Source of the DNA: CAXMST01 sp035267205
GTDB lineage: Bacteria > Actinomycetota > Thermoleophilia > Solirubrobacterales > 70-9
NCBI GenBank assembly: GCA_035267205.1
Contig: DATFLZ010000115.1
Coordinates: forward strand, 1-21,014
Length of the DNA: 21,014 bases
Direction: 5' to 3'
Below are positions 14,531 to 21,014 of the stretch, in pieces. Below the pieces are notes generated by a model. That model made no database searches. It was not told the origin of the DNA and was given only the letters and a program-made list of their open reading frames with translations. Position numbers and translations under genes: made by a program. The number at the start of each line of letters is the position of its first letter. Positions within the stretch are counted from its first letter, which is position 1.

Positions 14531-15568
14531 CTACAGCGCCCCGGTCTCGCGCAGCAGCTCGAGCGTGCCCTCGAGATCGGCGATCTGGGCGAGGTCGATC
14601 TCGGGCGCGGGGATCTCCTCGATCGGCGGCAGCGACGGATCGGCGTCGAGGCCCTTCACCAGCGGGTACTCCTTGGTCTCCTCCACGAAGAACTGCTGGG
14701 CCGGCTCCGAGAGCAGGTACTCGACGAAGCGCAGCGCCTCAGCCTTGTCGCCGGAGGAGGAGAGGACGCCGATCCCCGCGACGTTGATCAGCGCGCCGAG
14801 CCCCTCGGGCGGGTAGTGGATGGAGACGGGATAGTCGGGCTCCTCGGCGGCCGCCTGCGCCACGTAGTAGTGGTTGATCAGGCCGACGTCGATCTCGCCG
14901 TTGGCGATCGCGTCGCGGATCGGGGTGTTCGAGTCGTAGGTCTGGACCCCGTTGGCGACCATGTCCTCGAGCCACTCGCGGGCGACGTCCTCGCCCTCGG
15001 TCACGCGGAGCGCGGTCACGTAGGCCTGGAAGGAGGCGTTCGACGGCGCCCAGCCGACGCGGCCCTCCCACTCCGGCTCGGTCAGCTCGAGCGGCGAGTC
15101 GGGAAGCTCCGACTCATCCACCTCGGGCCCGTAGGCGATGATCCGCGCGCGGCCGGTGACGCCGACCCAGGTGCCGTCCTTGGCGCGGAACTGCGGCGGA
15201 ACCTGGTCGAGGATCCTCTTCGGCAGCTTCTCGAGCCGCCCTTCCGCGGAGAGCGCGCCGAGCGCGCCGCCGTCCTGGGAGAAGAACGCGTCGGCTGGGG
15301 AGTTGTCGCCCTCCTCGATGATCGTGGCGGCAAGCGGCGCCGAGTCGCCGTAGCGGACCTCGACCTCACCGCCGAAGTCCTCGATCACGGGTGCCACCAG
15401 CTCCTCGGAACGGCCGGAGTAGACGGTCAGCGCCTCCCCCGAACCGAGATCGGCGGTCTCCTCGCCGTCGCCGCTCTCATCGGAGCCGCAGGCGGCCACA
15501 GCGAGGGCGGCGATCGCGACGAGGAGTGCCGCGAGCAGGGGGCGTAGGTGGGAGGTGGTGCTGTGCAT
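14531..15568 (-). CDS. iron(III) ABC transporter substrate-binding lipoprotein (FbpA/FutA-like)
   Basis: The 345-residue precursor has a signal peptide and lipobox A-V-A-A-C with Cys27, so it is membrane-anchored. The mature domain opens 'LTVYSGRSEELVAPVIEDF', typical of the ferric-binding family. The tandem tyrosines in 'GLINHYYVAQ' correspond to the Tyr pair that binds Fe3+ in FbpA. I chose ATG 15568 over the in-frame ATG at 15604 because the latter lies within the promoter and operator. GGAAGGG lies about 13 bases upstream, somewhat far. It is the first gene of the importer operon, and the palindrome in its promoter suggests repression by an iron- or manganese-sensing regulator. Confidence 0.93.
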   Translation of the reverse strand: MHSTTSHLRPLLAALLVAIAALAVAACGSDESGDGEETADLGSGEALTVYSGRSEELVAPVIEDFGGEVEVRYGDSAPLAATIIEEGDNSPADAFFSQDGGALGALSAEGRLEKLPKRILDQVPPQFRAKDGTWVGVTGRARIIAYGPEVDESELPDSPLELTEPEWEGRVGWAPSNASFQAYVTALRVTEGEDVAREWLEDMVANGVQTYDSNTPIRDAIANGEIDVGLINHYYVAQAAAEEPDYPVSIHYPPEGLGALINVAGIGVLSSSGDKAEALRFVEYLLSEPAQQFFVEETKEYPLVKGLDADPSLPPIEEIPAPEIDLAQIADLEGTLELLRETGAL

Positions 15569-15599
15569 GGTTGCTTCGGAGCCCTTCCGGTTGTGGTGA

Positions 15600-15605
15600 A
15601 TCATA
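15600..15605 (-). promoter_or_regulatory. -10 box (TATGAT) of the iron importer operon
   Basis: On the minus strand TATGAT matches the -10 consensus at five of six positions and lies about 30 bp before the chosen start codon of the binding protein. The -35 region is poor. It overlaps the adjacent palindrome by two bases. Confidence 0.5.
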
Positions 15606-15623
15606 GTTAGGGCACCCTAACTA
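15604..15623 (-). promoter_or_regulatory. perfect 20-bp palindrome, likely metalloregulator operator
   Basis: TAGTTAGGG (15604-15612) and CCCTAACTA (15615-15623) are perfectly complementary, with a two-base centre. The TTAGG and CCTAA half-sites are those of DtxR/IdeR-family boxes, although here the spacing between them (4 bp) is shorter than the 9 bp of the standard 19-bp iron box. It occupies the -10/-35 spacer of the iron importer promoter, so a bound repressor would block RNA polymerase. Confidence 0.65.
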
Positions 15624-15690
15624 GGCGCCGCGAGGGCGAAACCCTAGCGAGTCGGTCGGGATTGTGCGCGACAGGGTGGGACGCGAGGCG

Positions 15691-16431
15691 TCAGCGGGAC
15701 GCGGCCTCGCCGCGGTCGCGCGCGAGATAGCCCCCGAGGACCGTGTCGAACGGCCCGTCGTCGATCAGGGAGGCGTCCTTGAGGTGCAGCGCGCGGGAGG
15801 TCATGCGCGAGAGCAGCTGGTGGTCGTGGCCCGCGACGACGACGATCCCGCCCGCGGACCGGATCTCCTCGCTGATCCGCTCGAAGTCCACCCGGAAGTC
15901 GTCGTCGAGCGCCTCGTGGACCTCGTCCAGGAGGAGAACCTGGGGCCGGGACTCGAGGATCGTCGCGAAACCGAGGCGCGCGCGCATGCCCTGCGAGTAG
16001 CTAGAGACCGGCCGCTCGAAGGCGTTGCCGAGCCGGCTGCTCTGCAGCACCGACTCGAGCGACGCGAAGGCCTGGGGGCGGGAGAGCCCCGCCAGGACGC
16101 CGAGCAGGACCGCGTTCTCCCGTCCGGTCAGCTCCGGCATCAGCCCACCGTTGATGCTGAGCAGCGACCCGACGCGGCCTTCCACGGCGACGGCGCCCTC
16201 GTCGAGCGTGTAGACGCCGGCCATCACCTTGAGCAGCGTGGTCTTGCCGGCCCCGTTGCCGCCGAGCAGGGCGACGCTCTCACCGGGGCCGACCTCGACG
16301 TCGACCCCCCGCAGACCCCAGTTCGTCTCGCAGTGTCGGCGCAGCCGCCCCATCGCGGGCGTCACCGGGCGGCGCTGGCGGTCGAACACGAATCGCACGC
16401 CGGCTCCCCTCGCTCTGATCGAGGCGGTCAC
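15691..16431 (-). CDS. polysaccharide ABC exporter ATP-binding protein (Wzt/TagH-like)
   Basis: The 246-residue ATPase has Walker A GGNGAGKT at residues 57-64, a divergent signature 'SSYSQGMRARLGFA', Walker B 'VLLLDEVHEALDDDF' and a switch His in 'VVVAGHDHQLL'. This degenerate signature and the 'E-V-x-E-A-x-D-D-x-F' Walker B region are typical of ATPases that export lipid-linked polysaccharides or teichoic acids. It lacks the C-terminal carbohydrate-binding domain found in long Wzt proteins, so substrate release is probably not chain-terminus specific. The GTG start at 16431 overlaps the TGA of the permease gene. The open frame upstream is only a shadow of the permease. Confidence 0.9.
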   Translation of the reverse strand: MTASIRARGAGVRFVFDRQRRPVTPAMGRLRRHCETNWGLRGVDVEVGPGESVALLGGNGAGKTTLLKVMAGVYTLDEGAVAVEGRVGSLLSINGGLMPELTGRENAVLLGVLAGLSRPQAFASLESVLQSSRLGNAFERPVSSYSQGMRARLGFATILESRPQVLLLDEVHEALDDDFRVDFERISEEIRSAGGIVVVAGHDHQLLSRMTSRALHLKDASLIDDGPFDTVLGGYLARDRGEAASR

Positions 16432-17189
16432 TCCGCCACCTTCGCGAAGTGCCCCTGCTCGCGGAGGTAGATGGGCAGAAAGACCGCCATGATCAGGCAG
16501 GCCCAGCCGAGCGGGATCAGGATCATCCACAGGTCGGGGACCTCGCCGCGAAGGAAGATCGCCCGGTAGCCCTCGAACAGCCCGCTGAACGGGTTGACGC
16601 GCACCCACGTGTTCGCGGCCCCCTCGATCTGGTCGAGCGCGATCAGGCCCGGGGCGAGGAAGAAGAGGGCGCGGACGAAGCTCAGCGCGAACGGGCGCAG
16701 ATCGGGGAGCCAGACCCCGAACAGCGTTGCGGCGTAGGCGAAGGAGACCGCCAGCACGAGGTTCACGAACAGGATCAGCGGGAGCGCCAGGAGCGCCGTT
16801 GTCGGAGCCACCGAGTAGATCGCCATCATCATCACCACGAGCAGGAACGAGGCCGCGAACGCGAGCGTCTCGGTCATGGTCGTGCCCAGCGGCAAGAAGG
16901 CCCGCGGGAATGACATGTTGGCGATGATCCCCCGGCGCAGGGTGACCGCGGTCATCGAGGAGGTCGTGGTCAGGGTGAGGATCTGGAAGGGCACGACGGC
17001 GCAGGTCAGCGCCAGCCCCGGCGCCTCCCCGGGACGCTCGAGCACCGCGGTGACGAGGATCAGGTAGACGCCGACCAGCGCGAACGGATCGAGCAGCCAC
17101 TTGACCAACTGCCAGGGGCCGCGCCCGTAGCGCGCGCGCAGGTCCGACTGCGACAGCGAGACCAACAGATCCAGGCTTCTTCCTCTCAT
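16428..17189 (-). CDS. polysaccharide ABC exporter permease (Wzm/TagG-like, ABC-2 type)
   Basis: The 253-residue membrane protein starts MRGRSLDLLVSLSQSDLRARY, with the 'DLRARYGRG...LVKWLLDPFALVGVY' amphipathic entry typical of Wzm/TagG. Further motifs are 'LTLTTTSSMTAVTLRRGIIANMSFPRAFLPL' and 'RVNPFSGLFEGYRAIFLRGEVPD', close to the conserved 'NP' segment of the family. Six membrane spans are expected. With the ATPase it would flip a lipid-linked glycan across the cytoplasmic membrane. I chose ATG 17189 because the family start motif follows at once. It diverges from the glycosyltransferase gene with a 105-bp gap. Confidence 0.92.
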   Translation of the reverse strand: MRGRSLDLLVSLSQSDLRARYGRGPWQLVKWLLDPFALVGVYLILVTAVLERPGEAPGLALTCAVVPFQILTLTTTSSMTAVTLRRGIIANMSFPRAFLPLGTTMTETLAFAASFLLVVMMMAIYSVAPTTALLALPLILFVNLVLAVSFAYAATLFGVWLPDLRPFALSFVRALFFLAPGLIALDQIEGAANTWVRVNPFSGLFEGYRAIFLRGEVPDLWMILIPLGWACLIMAVFLPIYLREQGHFAKVAE

Positions 17190-17213
17190 GCGGTGTATGT
17201 TGCCGCGAATGGG

Positions 17214-17235
17214 CCGACCCGCGGCTCCGGGTCGG
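17214..17235. repeat. 8-bp inverted repeat in the divergent leader region
   Basis: CCGACCCG (17214-17221) and CGGGTCGG (17228-17235) are perfect arms around a six-base loop. It lies between the exporter permease and glycosyltransferase starts, about 60 bp before the latter. It could be an operator or a stable hairpin in the glycosyltransferase leader RNA. A TATGTT at 17196-17201 is a possible -10 box for the + strand, without a clear -35. Confidence 0.4.
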
Positions 17236-17294
17236 ACGCCTGGAACGAATCGCTGCGCCGGTTCGCGGGCGCGCGACGCAGATGGGAGGCGCGG

Positions 17295-18554
17295 ATGACC
17301 AGGTTTCTGATGCAGGCCCACGCGCCGACGACGGGCCTGGCTCATCTCGGCACCGCGATCGCGATCGGGACGGAGCTCCGGCGGCGTGGTCATGACGTGG
17401 GCGTCGCCTACGGCGGCTCGCAGCCCGAGCTGCTGGACGCTGCGGGCCTCGAGCAGTACCGCGTGGCCGAGGTTGCGCCCGAGCGCGAGTGGTCGAACGG
17501 CGAGTGGTTCCGCAGCTCGGCGGAGCTCGCCCCGGTCGTCGACTCGCACGTGGCTGCGATCGAGTCGGCGCGCGCGGAGGTCGTCATCGCCTGCCACGGG
17601 ATCGCCGGCCGCGTCGCCGCCGAGCTCACCGAACGGCCTTCGCTGCACGTCTTCCACTATCTGCGGACGACGCGGTACGCCCGCGCGATGGCCGTCAGCG
17701 GCGACCGGCAGCGCGACCTCCGCCATCCCCGTCGGTGGGCCCGCGTCGGCCGCGCCCGCCTCCGGCGGATGCGCGGCCGCGGCCCGACGCCGGTGCGCTC
17801 GGCGGTAACGGACCTGCGCCGGGAGCGCGGCCTCCCCGACCCCGGACCCGAGGCGATCTCCGGCTGCCGCGACTCGCTCGTGGCGATCTCGACCGCGCCC
17901 TTTCTGATCCCGGCCAGGGGTCTCCCCGCGACGTGGCGCTACGTCGGCCCGATCTCATGGTCGCCCCCCGCGCCGCCCCCCGAGGTCCCGGCGGGGGAGG
18001 GCCCGCTCGCCTACGTCACCCAGGGCTCAACCGGGAGCGCCGAGCTGCTCGAGCGCACCACCGGCGAGCTGGCCGCGGCGGGCTTCCGCGTGATCGCGAC
18101 CACGGCGCGCCTGCTCGACCCCGGTCGGCTCCGGGCCGCCGACGGGCGCGTGGTGGCCGAGCGCCTGCTCGACGGCGCCGCCTGCATGCGGGACGCCGAC
18201 GTCGCGGTGATCCACGGCGGACACCAGACCCTGGCCGAGGCGCTCCGCACCGCCACCCCCGTTGTCGCGATCCCGGTCAGGGCCGACCAGATCGGGCACC
18301 TGCATACGGTCGAGCGGCTCGGGGTCGGCGCCGGGCTCTATCCGCCGCCACGGCGGCGGGGGTCGGTCGCCCGGGCCGCGCGGCGCGCGCTGTCCCCCCG
18401 GGTCGTCGAGCGCTGCCGGGAGCTCTCCGAGCGCCTCGAGGGAGACTGGGACGGGGTGCGGAACAGCGCCGACCTCGCCGAGTCGCTGGCCGCGGGCCCC
18501 GCGCCGGCCGCGCCGGCCTCGCCTGCGTCGCAAGTGGGGGAGCGCCCGCGGTGA
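17295..18554 (+). CDS. GT1-like glycosyltransferase (UDP-glycosyltransferase fold)
   Basis: The 419-residue protein has an N-terminal Rossmann domain starting 'TRFLMQAHAPTTGLAHLGTAIAIGTELRRRGHDVGVAYGG'. The C-terminal donor-binding motif is near residues 303-345: 'VIHGGHQTLAEALRTATPVVAIPVRADQIGHLHTVERLGVG', equivalent to the GGxxT...P...DQ motif of GT1 and MurG-type enzymes. It probably transfers a sugar from an activated donor to an unknown acceptor. GGGAGG lies five bases before the chosen ATG; a longer frame from 17193 lacks a binding site. It diverges from the exporter genes, suggesting a shared glycan, and its stop overlaps the next gene (GTGA). The tail (after about residue 400) is Ala/Pro-rich. 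Confidence 0.88.
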   Translation: MTRFLMQAHAPTTGLAHLGTAIAIGTELRRRGHDVGVAYGGSQPELLDAAGLEQYRVAEVAPEREWSNGEWFRSSAELAPVVDSHVAAIESARAEVVIACHGIAGRVAAELTERPSLHVFHYLRTTRYARAMAVSGDRQRDLRHPRRWARVGRARLRRMRGRGPTPVRSAVTDLRRERGLPDPGPEAISGCRDSLVAISTAPFLIPARGLPATWRYVGPISWSPPAPPPEVPAGEGPLAYVTQGSTGSAELLERTTGELAAAGFRVIATTARLLDPGRLRAADGRVVAERLLDGAACMRDADVAVIHGGHQTLAEALRTATPVVAIPVRADQIGHLHTVERLGVGAGLYPPPRRRGSVARAARRALSPRVVERCRELSERLEGDWDGVRNSADLAESLAAGPAPAAPASPASQVGERPR

Positions 18555-19660
18555 TCCGCCGCCGGCCGTTCGCGCTGCCGCACCCGGACCAGGTCCCGGC
18601 GCTGTCCGCGCTGATGCGCGACCGGGCTCCCGCGGGGCCGATCGGGGACCAGGGCAGCCTGCTCGACGCGGCGCTCGCGCACGGGCTCGGCACGGCGCTG
18701 GCCGCCGCCGTCGAGGCGGGGCGGATCGACCTCGATGCAGAGCACCGGGGGAGACTGGGCAGGGCCTGCGCAATGCAGCTGGCCCGCGTGGAGGCGCTTC
18801 GTGCGGAGCTGGAGGAGGTGGCGCCGCTGATCACCGGCGCCTGCGGGGTGCCTCCCGTCTGCGTCAAGGGCCCGGCCGTCGCCGACCGTCTCTACGCCGG
18901 CGGCCCGCGCCGGCCGTTCGGCGACCTCGATCTCGTGGTGCCGCGTGAGCGCCTCGACGACGCGGCGGCCGCTCTCACCGCGGAGGGCTGGATCGAGGAT
19001 CTCGAGTTCGCGCACGGCTTCGCCGCCCGCTTCGGGCACGAACTGCACCAGCGCCGCCGGCGCGGGGGGATCTGGCTGCTGAGCGAGCTGCACTGGCGGA
19101 TCGGGGACGACCCGCTCTGCGAGAGCCTCGACTACCGGCTCCTCGCCGACGGCGCGGAGCCGCTGGAGCGCCACCCCGCAGCGCTCGCGGCCGCGCCGCC
19201 CGCCGAGCTGCTGCTGCTCTGCGTCCACTTCCTCGGTGATCGCGAGCGCCGCCTGATCTGGATCGATGACATCCGGCGGGCCGCTGAGCGCGCGGATGCG
19301 GGCGAGTGGTCCGCGGCTTTCGCGCTCGCCTCGCGCATCGGGCTCGACTGGGCCCTGCACCGCGGTCTCGACTACGCCGAGCGCTACGCGGGCCTGCGCC
19401 GCGAGCGCCCCTCGCCGGCGGGCCCGCCCCCGCCCTTCGGGCCGCTCCGTGCCACCGAGGAGCTGGAGATGCGGGCCTCCCTGCACGTCGGGCGCCTCGC
19501 GACCCTACGCGGCCGCGACCGGCTCCGCTATCTGCGGACCGTGCTGATCCCGACCCGGGAGGGGCTCGCGGGAACGGCCGGGACCGACGGCGCCCCCGCC
19601 TGGCGCGCGGCCCTGCGCCACGTCCGCTCGGCAATCGCCGGGATCCTGCCGCGGCGGTAG
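18551..19660 (+). CDS. uncharacterised nucleotidyltransferase-fold protein
   Basis: The 369-residue protein has the nucleotidyltransferase core near residues 103-131: 'VCVKGPAVADRLYAGGPRRPFGDLDLVVP'. K106-G107, and D125 and D127 in 'GDLDL', match the KG...DxD pattern of the uncharacterised nucleotidyltransferase family (Pfam NTP_transf_5). Later parts, 'LSELHWRI' and 'LLLLCVHFLGDRERRLIWIDDIRRA', also fit that family. Members occur beside HPr-kinase-like and PqqD-like genes and in some lasso-peptide clusters; their substrate is unknown. The GTG start overlaps the stop of the glycosyltransferase, so the two are translationally coupled. It converges with the kinase-like gene across a 4-bp gap. 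Confidence 0.85.
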   Translation: MIRRRPFALPHPDQVPALSALMRDRAPAGPIGDQGSLLDAALAHGLGTALAAAVEAGRIDLDAEHRGRLGRACAMQLARVEALRAELEEVAPLITGACGVPPVCVKGPAVADRLYAGGPRRPFGDLDLVVPRERLDDAAAALTAEGWIEDLEFAHGFAARFGHELHQRRRRGGIWLLSELHWRIGDDPLCESLDYRLLADGAEPLERHPAALAAAPPAELLLLCVHFLGDRERRLIWIDDIRRAAERADAGEWSAAFALASRIGLDWALHRGLDYAERYAGLRRERPSPAGPPPPFGPLRATEELEMRASLHVGRLATLRGRDRLRYLRTVLIPTREGLAGTAGTDGAPAWRAALRHVRSAIAGILPRR

Positions 19661-19673
19661 GGCCTCACGGCCC
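19660..19673. terminator. possible short bidirectional hairpin between convergent genes
   Basis: GGGCC (19660-19664) and GGCCC (19669-19673) form a five-pair stem with a four-base loop between the nucleotidyltransferase and kinase-like stops. It is short and lacks T runs on both sides. Confidence 0.25.
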
Positions 19674-20582
19674 GGCCAGCAGCGTCTCGACGATGCCCGG
19701 GAGCGCGTCCCGCGTCGCCTCCAGATCGGCGGGCATCGCGACCTCCCAGGCCGGGACGGCTTCGAGCACCGCGGCCAGCGCCACGAACGAGGCCTCCAGC
19801 GCCCGCCTGTCCCCGACGTGGAGCAGCGCCGGGACGAGCTTCGGCAGCGCGTCCGCCGGCGCGAGGGGCCGGACCAGCGGATCCTCGCGGCGCTCCTGCA
19901 GGGCGACGACAGCGCCCACCTCCGAGGGCCCCGGCAGCCGCTCCTGGGACTCCGTGGGGCGGTGCAGGCGCCGCGACGCGCGCTGGTCGGGCGCGTCGGG
20001 CCTCGGCTCCGCGGTGGCCGCCGCGGCGACCCGCGGCGTGGCCCAGAGCCCGGCTCCACCCGCGCAGACCCCGTAGGGCGAAGCGTCGTCAGCCCGCGCG
20101 ATGACCGCTGCGTCGTCGGTGAGCGGGATGAAGCCGCAGCCGGTGGCGAGCATCGTGGTCGTCGACTTCCCACGTCCGCTCGGCCCGCAGAAGAGGATCG
20201 CGCGGCCGCCGCTGACGATCCCCGACGCGTGCAGCGTCGCCTCGCCGCGCTCGGCCAGCAGCAGCGGGATCACGACCGTGGCCAGGTGGTGGCCCCATGC
20301 GGGCGGGTCGGGTCCCGGGCTGACCCGCACACGCAGGTCGGTGGGGTCGGCCTCGTAGCTCCCGCGACCCCGGGCCCAGATCACGAACGAGCTACCGCGC
20401 CGCGCGATCGTGAAGGCCGTCCCGTGTGCGTCGGAGCGCTCGAAGACGACCTCGCTGCCGGGACGGTGGATCCACTCCTCGGTCGCGGGCTCGAGCGTGA
20501 TCGTGCCGCGCTCGCCCCGGCCCGGCGAGCTGACCGGAGCGGGCGGGTCGCCGAGGATCTCGTAGCCATGCAGGTGCGCCAT
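19665..20582 (-). CDS. HPr kinase-like P-loop protein
   Basis: The 305-residue product has a Walker A GPSGRGKST at residues 133-141, a preceding His in 'ATLHASGIVSGGRAILFCG' (H118) and a 'PLTDDAAVI' segment (D156-D157) like the Asp-bearing strand of HPr kinases. The classical HPr kinase N-terminal domain is missing and no phosphotransfer (PTS) gene is nearby, so it is not the PTS regulator HprK. It fits the HprK-related kinases found beside PqqD-like proteins, including those that phosphorylate lasso peptides. The start is an ATG 22 bp from the divergent pqqD-like ATG. Residues about 195-220 are low-complexity and charged. The substrate is unknown. Confidence 0.82.
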   Translation of the reverse strand: MAHLHGYEILGDPPAPVSSPGRGERGTITLEPATEEWIHRPGSEVVFERSDAHGTAFTIARRGSSFVIWARGRGSYEADPTDLRVRVSPGPDPPAWGHHLATVVIPLLLAERGEATLHASGIVSGGRAILFCGPSGRGKSTTTMLATGCGFIPLTDDAAVIARADDASPYGVCAGGAGLWATPRVAAAATAEPRPDAPDQRASRRLHRPTESQERLPGPSEVGAVVALQERREDPLVRPLAPADALPKLVPALLHVGDRRALEASFVALAAVLEAVPAWEVAMPADLEATRDALPGIVETLLAGP

Positions 20583-20592
20583 CGCGAGCGAC

Positions 20593-20598
20593 TACGCT
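20593..20598 (+). promoter_or_regulatory. candidate -10 box (TACGCT) for a leaderless pqqD-like transcript
   Basis: TACGCT ends six bases before the pqqD-like ATG, with no Shine-Dalgarno sequence between. The whole divergent gap is only 22 bp, so the promoter must extend into the kinase-like gene. Confidence 0.4.
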
Positions 20599-20604
20599 AC
20601 CCGG

Positions 20605-20886
20605 ATGAGCTCCTCAGATGAGCGTCGATACCGCCGCAGCGGCGAGGCGATCTCCGCCCGGGTCCTCGAGGAGACCGTGATCCTCGACCTCGATCGCGAC
20701 CGCTACACCCGGCTCAACGGCAGCGCCGGAATGCTGTGGGAGACGCTGGCCGAGCCCCGTTCGGCCGAGCAGCTCGCTGCCGCGCTCGTCGCCGAGTACG
20801 GCATCGAGCCCGCTCGCGCCGAAGCCGACGCCAATACCCTGATCGAGAAGCTCCGGGGGAGAGGGCTGCTCGCCGAGTCCGCCTGA
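20605..20886 (+). CDS. PqqD-like peptide-binding protein (RRE fold)
   Basis: The 93-residue protein matches PqqD-type RiPP recognition elements: 'VILDLDRDRYTRLNGSAGMLWETL' (about residues 29-52) followed by 'EQLAAALVAEYGI' and the final helix 'ANTLIEKLRGRGLLAE'. In peptide-modifying clusters such domains bind the leader of a precursor peptide and present it to the modifying enzyme. Here it is divergent from the HPr-kinase-like gene, a pairing seen in lasso-peptide and HPr-rel-A type neighbourhoods. I see no precursor peptide gene in the window. The first ATG is used; another lies four codons later. Confidence 0.88.
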   Translation: MSSSDERRYRRSGEAISARVLEETVILDLDRDRYTRLNGSAGMLWETLAEPRSAEQLAAALVAEYGIEPARAEADANTLIEKLRGRGLLAESA

Positions 20887-20906
20887 CGGCGATCGGCGCC
20901 CCCGCC

Positions 20907-21014
20907 CTACTCGGCGGAGTCGACCCCGGGGATCGCGTCCGGCAGATCGGGGGTGGTCGCGACGGCGAGCCTGCGGTGCCCCTCCGGCGCGCCGGCGGGG
21001 CGCACGAAGCCGCG
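20907..21014 (-). CDS. C-terminal end of an unidentified protein (cut by window edge)
   Basis: On the minus strand an open frame runs from the window edge to TAG at 20907-20909 and encodes 35 residues ending 'PDLPDAIPGVDSAE'. Third-position GC is high, as expected for real coding sequence here. It ends 20 bp from the pqqD-like stop and converges with it. The fragment is too short to name. It could belong to the same cluster, for example a modifying enzyme. Confidence 0.5.
   Translation of the reverse strand, partial: RGFVRPAGAPEGHRRLAVATTPDLPDAIPGVDSAE

Noticed and set aside
17188..17298. 36-residue ORF just before the glycosyltransferase, considered as a precursor or leader peptide
   Set aside because: It has no ribosome binding site, its first ATG lies in the divergent permease start, its composition (Arg/Pro/Gly) is that of random GC-rich frames, and a possible -10 box lies inside it.
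16428..17726. Longer version of the exporter permease starting at 17726
   Set aside because: The extra 179 residues are antisense to the glycosyltransferase start and unlike the family; ATG 17189 gives the normal length.
17489..18550. Upstream half of a 723-residue + strand open frame
   Set aside because: This part is Arg/Ala/Pro-rich and overlaps the glycosyltransferase in another frame. The real nucleotidyltransferase starts at GTG 18551.
19665..20582. Classical PTS HPr kinase/phosphorylase
   Set aside because: The N-terminal HprK domain is absent and there is no ptsH or other PTS gene nearby; an HprK-related peptide or small-molecule kinase fits better.

Overview
The window is high-GC, densely coded bacterial DNA. 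It carries two pieces of the conserved ribosomal protein region (rpsE-rpmD-rplO-secY, then adk-map and rpmJ-rpsM-rpsK-rpsD-rpoA-rplQ-truA). The gene order, zinc-binding ('C+') forms of L36 and S4, TANNNT-type -10 boxes, frequent GTG starts and the lysine-rich secreted beta-propeller together suggest an actinobacterium, most likely of the class Thermoleophilia (Solirubrobacterales-like). This placement is inference; no 16S gene is present.

Left part (1-9975, mostly + strand): the end of rpsE with an acidic repeat tail, then rpmD, rplO and secY in tight order. The usual secY-adk junction is split by about 3 kb holding a secreted seven-repeat beta-propeller protein and an AbrB/PIN (VapBC-type) toxin-antitoxin pair. 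adk and map follow. A small Asp/Ala/Thr-repeat lipoprotein lies on the opposite strand between map and rpmJ, where infA is normally found; no infA is visible. A promoter then drives rpmJ-rpsM-rpsK-rpsD-rpoA-rplQ.

Middle part (9957-15623): a minus-strand DUF559/AbiEi-like nuclease-fold gene overlaps the 3' end of rplQ and diverges from truA. Converging on truA is a three-gene iron(III) ABC importer: a lipoprotein with a Tyr-Tyr motif, a fused double permease, and an ATPase. Its promoter contains a perfect 20-bp palindrome overlapping the -10 box, which looks like a DtxR/IdeR-family metalloregulator operator.

Right part (15691-21014): a polysaccharide-type ABC exporter (Wzm/Wzt or TagG/TagH-like) diverges from a GT1-like glycosyltransferase. 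The glycosyltransferase is translationally coupled to an uncharacterised nucleotidyltransferase. An HPr-kinase-like P-loop protein and a PqqD-like protein follow, divergently transcribed with only 22 bp between them. The kinase, PqqD and nucleotidyltransferase combination is known from kinase-containing lasso-peptide clusters and from the so-called HPr-rel-A gene neighbourhoods. It is the most interesting candidate system here. A minus-strand gene enters at the right edge and is cut off.

There are no gaps above 300 bp without a gene, and I saw no tRNA, rRNA, CRISPR array or insertion sequence.
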